NCBI GenBank assembly: GCA_016710285.1
Contig: JADJXR010000001.1
Coordinates: forward strand, 2,108,001 to 2,172,000
Source: Chlorobiota bacterium
Lineage (GTDB): Bacteria > Bacteroidota > Ignavibacteria > OLB7
Reading direction: 5' to 3'
Length of the DNA stretch: 64,000 nucleotides
The first letter of the stretch is position 1. Every line of letters begins with the position of its first letter. Under the pieces are notes generated by a model. That model was not told the origin of the DNA, did no database searches, and saw only the letters and a list, made by a program, of their open reading frames with translations. This document shows, in pieces, positions 61,168 to 64,000 of the stretch. A program made the position numbers and the translations under genes.

Positions 61168-62556
61168 ATGTCAAACGCACAACCTTGGGGAGGGCGATTC
61201 CGCGAAGAGCTTGCGGAAATCGCCTTCCGATTTTCTGCCTCGATAGATATTGACCAGCGATTGTCCCGCCAGGACATCGCCGGCAGCATCGCCCATGCCC
61301 AGATGCTTTCCGACTGCGGAATTATCACCGCCGAAGATGGCGCGGCAATCAAGCAAGGGCTGATAGAGCTTGCGGCGGATCTTGAATCCGGGCGCGTGGC
61401 ACTCCCCGCCGATGCCGAGGATATCCACATGGCTGTGGAGAAGTTGTTGATTGAGCGGATTGGACCCGCCGGAGGGCGGCTTCACACCGCGCGCAGTCGC
61501 AACGACCAAGTGGCGTTGGATATGCGGCTTTATCTCCGCCAAACGATTGAGCATCTTGTTGGAAATATCCGCCAGTTGCAGCGTTCGTTGCTTCGCCAGG
61601 CTGGGCTTCATGCTGGGACGGTGATGCCTGGGTACACGCATCTGCAACGTGCGCAGCCGGTGCTGCTGGGGCATCATCTTTTGGCGTACGTCCAGATGCT
61701 GGAGCGGGACCGGTCCCGTTTGCTGGATTGCCAACGCCGCGCCGATGCTTCGCCGCTTGGCGCGGCTGCGCTTGCCGGCACCTCCTTCCCGATTGATCGC
61801 CACGCCGTTGCGGCCAATCTTGGTTTTGCGGGGATTGTGGAAAACAGCATGGATGCCGTTTCCGCACGCGACCATTTGCTGGAGTTTGTGGCGGCCTGCA
61901 GCATCGGCATGAGCACGCTAAGTCGGCTTGCCGAGGAAGTGGTCCTGTGGGCAACGGCGGAGTTCCGGTTCATTGAAATTGGCGATGCGTTCAGCACCGG
62001 AAGCAGCATCATGCCGCAGAAAAAAAATCCTGACATGGCGGAGTTGGTTCGCGGAAAAACCGGACGGGTGTTTGGCGCGTTGATCGCGCTGCTGACCACC
62101 GTGAAGGGGCTTCCGCTGTCGTACAACCGGGATATGCAGGAGGATAAGCTGCCGGTGTTTGATTCCGCCGACACGTGGGGCGATTCGCTGGCGGTGATGG
62201 CGGGGATGCTGGACAACTCCACCTTCAACGCCAGCGCGATGCAGGAAGCAGCTGGCGGCGGATTCAGCACCGCCACCGAGCTGGCCGATTACTTGGTTCG
62301 CCACGGGCTTCCCTTCCGCGATGCCCACGGCGTTGCTGGCGCGGTGGTTGGCTACTGCGCCCAGCGGAACCTGCAACTTCACGACCTTGACGTGGCAACG
62401 CTGCAGACCTTCTCCCCCCGGTTCAGCGATGATATCCTCCCATATCTTGACCCCGCAACCGCCATTGCCCAACGCCGCTCCTCCGGCTCCGCCTCACCAC
62501 AGGAAGTGGCGCGGCAGTTGGAGTGGTGGGGGAGGGAGATAGGGGATGGAACCTGA
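61168..62556 (+). CDS. argH: Argininosuccinate lyase (ArgH)
   Basis: Last step: splits argininosuccinate into arginine and fumarate. The 462 residues include RLHTARSRNDQVALDMRLYL, TVMPGYTHLQRAQPV and the superfamily signature GSSIMPQKKNPDMAELVRGK near 276-295. ATG 61168 gives the family-typical start (SNAQPWGGRFRE); the frame is open back into argG but that is not ArgH. argD (acetylornithine aminotransferase) is missing from this cluster, so it must be elsewhere. Confidence 0.97.
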   Translation: MSNAQPWGGRFREELAEIAFRFSASIDIDQRLSRQDIAGSIAHAQMLSDCGIITAEDGAAIKQGLIELAADLESGRVALPADAEDIHMAVEKLLIERIGPAGGRLHTARSRNDQVALDMRLYLRQTIEHLVGNIRQLQRSLLRQAGLHAGTVMPGYTHLQRAQPVLLGHHLLAYVQMLERDRSRLLDCQRRADASPLGAAALAGTSFPIDRHAVAANLGFAGIVENSMDAVSARDHLLEFVAACSIGMSTLSRLAEEVVLWATAEFRFIEIGDAFSTGSSIMPQKKNPDMAELVRGKTGRVFGALIALLTTVKGLPLSYNRDMQEDKLPVFDSADTWGDSLAVMAGMLDNSTFNASAMQEAAGGGFSTATELADYLVRHGLPFRDAHGVAGAVVGYCAQRNLQLHDLDVATLQTFSPRFSDDILPYLDPATAIAQRRSSGSASPQEVARQLEWWGREIGDGT

Positions 62557-62648
62557 GCAAGATGGGGTATGGTTCGCCTCTGGAGATCATCTCCATCGGC
62601 CAGCCTTCCCCCCGTTTTCACCCTGCATGAATTTGGCGGTTGTTTGCG

Positions 62649-62678
62649 TGCGGCGTGTGGCGTAGGTTGCACGCCGCA
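62649..62678 (+). promoter_or_regulatory. Hairpin in the leader of the last gene
   Basis: TGCGGCGTG (62649-62657) pairs with CACGCCGCA (62670-62678) around a 12-base loop. It lies 20 bases before ATG 62699 and directly before an upstream ATG at 62681. It may influence translation; the -7-like TAGGTTG lies within the loop. Confidence 0.45.
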
Positions 62679-62698
62679 TTATGGATAACCAAGAATTT

Positions 62699-64000
62699 AT
62701 GACGACACTCTCCCGATTGTTCGCGCTGCTGTTGCTGCTGGGCGTTGCTGGCATTGCCGCTTGCGACAGCTCAGAAGACCCAAACCTGCTGAACCCTCCG
62801 CCCCCCGATAGCACTCACGTTCGCACCGTTAATTTGCTTGGCGGCCAAACGATTGACTTCCGCATTGGCGGCTTTACTATCGCCCCGGGGCTTGCGCCGT
62901 TTGTGGCCACCAGCTTCGGTTCGGTGCTGATTCAGGAGCGGACGTTTTTTGTGATTGGGCGAAGCAATCGCTCCGACACCATCGCCAACCAGCAGCTTCC
63001 GCTTGGCGCAAACGTCACGTTCCTGGTGTACGGGCGCGATACCGTGCCGCAGTTCAAGCAGCTGCAAACTTCCGATCAAGATCGCACCGATCTTCTGGCC
63101 GCCGGACGCTCCCGCCTGATCTTTATCAACACCATCCCCGACTCCACGCTCTACCTTCGGCGCGGCTGCCAAAGTGGCGATACCATCATTGGCGGAACCG
63201 GGTTCGGCATCGGCACAGCGGTGGATATTCCACAGACCGAGGCCTCGCTCTATCTGTTCACCTCCGGCATTCCTTCCCCCATGACCACGGCGCGGCTGAG
63301 CTTGCCAACCGGCAGCACCACGTACCTGATTGCCGCACGGCGGAACGGAGCAATCGAGCTGTTCACCATTGATGCCGCCACCGGCGCTGCCGGCACGCTC
63401 CCTTCGGCCCCGCCGGAAACCCGCACCGAATCGGCCATTGCCCTTGTGAACGCCATTGATGGAAACGCAACGGTATCGGCCCAGATGAAAGGGTCCGGCG
63501 CGGTGATTGCCACCGGGGTTCCCACGTTCGGCATTTCGTCGGAAGGGAACGTCCAGGCCTGCCAATCGCCGTCGGGGGATAGCTTGGAGCTGACCACTTC
63601 CGGCGGGCAAGCGTTCACGGTTGGAATCCGGCTAAGCGTTGGTGGGCGATCGTTTGCGGTGCTGTACAACACGCTGGGCATCACCCGCGCGTTGGTGCTG
63701 GACCGCGCCGCCACGCAAGCTCCATCCGGCAAGGCGCGCGTCCGTGTGGTGAATGTTGCCAGCGATGGCCGCTTCGCTGTGGTGATTGGAAGCGGCTCGC
63801 CGCGCGGGGATTCGGCAAGCACACGCCCGTTTGGGTCGCAGCTTCCGGGGGGGATTAGCCCCACCGTGGACCTCCCCGCCGGGGACTACCCGCTGCTGCT
63901 GAGCGACGACGCTTCCGGCCAGTTCGTGGAAAGCGGAATCCAAAATTTGGGGGAAGGAGTTTGGACGATTTTTGTTGTGAGCAACAACGGCGTGCCCTCG
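62699..64000 (+). CDS. DUF4397-like lipoprotein, truncated by the window end
   Basis: At least 434 residues, still open at base 64000. ATG 62699 gives a good lipoprotein signal (MTTLSRLFALLLLLGVAG) with lipobox IAAC; ATG 62681 would add six mainly polar residues. The mature part repeats a beta-sandwich pattern like DUF4397 domains: HVRTVNLLGGQTIDFRIGG, SRLIFINTIPDSTLYLRRG and KARVRVVNVASDGRFAVVIG. Such proteins are surface or cell-wall associated with unknown function. The leader between the two ATGs contains GATAACC, like other starts here. Confidence 0.75.
   Translation, partial: MTTLSRLFALLLLLGVAGIAACDSSEDPNLLNPPPPDSTHVRTVNLLGGQTIDFRIGGFTIAPGLAPFVATSFGSVLIQERTFFVIGRSNRSDTIANQQLPLGANVTFLVYGRDTVPQFKQLQTSDQDRTDLLAAGRSRLIFINTIPDSTLYLRRGCQSGDTIIGGTGFGIGTAVDIPQTEASLYLFTSGIPSPMTTARLSLPTGSTTYLIAARRNGAIELFTIDAATGAAGTLPSAPPETRTESAIALVNAIDGNATVSAQMKGSGAVIATGVPTFGISSEGNVQACQSPSGDSLELTTSGGQAFTVGIRLSVGGRSFAVLYNTLGITRALVLDRAATQAPSGKARVRVVNVASDGRFAVVIGSGSPRGDSASTRPFGSQLPGGISPTVDLPAGDYPLLLSDDASGQFVESGIQNLGEGVWTIFVVSNNGVPS

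Noticed and set aside
14875..62680. tRNA or rRNA genes in intergenic regions
   Set aside because: No cloverleaf with a GTTCGAATCC-type T arm and no rRNA-like sequence was found by eye in the gaps between genes; the only TTCGAAT-like string noticed lies in coding sequence near 22500.

Overview
The window is a GC-rich (about 60% by eye) chromosomal segment of a Gram-negative bacterium of the FCB superphylum, on the Bacteroidota/Chlorobiota/Ignavibacteria/Kapaibacteriota side. Five things point there. Two secreted proteins end in type IX secretion (T9SS) sorting-like domains. There is a TonB receptor followed by a DUF4249-type lipoprotein, plus an SBBP-repeat protein. Most genes lack a Shine-Dalgarno sequence. 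Several intergenic spaces carry the TAnnTTTG -7 box typical of Bacteroidota sigma factors. I cannot fix the phylum or genus from the sequence. MurE has the DNPR motif, so the wall should contain meso-diaminopimelate.

Layout. 120-14874 is a division and cell wall (dcw) cluster: murE-murF-mraY-murD-ftsW-murG-(small membrane protein)-murC-murB-ftsQ-ftsA-ftsZ, all on +. 15153-22319 holds a cytochrome/beta-propeller lipoprotein, ruvA, nadK, a thioredoxin-like lipoprotein and a TonB receptor/DUF4249 pair. 22431-30854 is a five-gene leftward operon: a giant TPR protein, an outer-membrane barrel, ExbB, ExbD and a TonB receptor. 31443-35296 has a tyrosine-phosphatase-like protein, a DUF4292-like lipoprotein and an SBBP T9SS cargo. 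35603-37306 is an acyl-CoA mutase large subunit.

At 37307 composition drops abruptly to AT-rich. This island holds a methyltransferase, a double WD40-propeller T9SS protein with a near-perfect internal duplication, and asnB. It ends at a 152-bp transposon-like element with terminal inverted repeats and a 7-bp target duplication. Native composition returns with a SIMPL protein and icd (minus). A roughly 200-bp tandem repeat array follows, then an ECF sigma factor with an anti-sigma-like/barrel fusion and a lipoprotein. Next on minus come maeB, a MazF-type toxin-antitoxin pair and two orphan response regulators (LytTR and sigma-54 type). 55239-62556 is an arginine operon argC-J-B-F-R-G-H, behind a promoter that overlaps a likely ArgR operator. 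The window ends inside a DUF4397-like lipoprotein.

No tRNA, rRNA, CRISPR array or known defence system was found beyond the toxin-antitoxin pair. The most unusual items are the repeat biology (200-bp array with an inverted dispersed copy, short transposon-like element, homogenised propeller duplication, 14-bp repeat at the end of murB), a recurring A/C-rich leader motif before starts, and two possibly uncharacterised gene modules (TPR/barrel/ExbBD/TonB receptor; ECF sigma/membrane-barrel fusion).
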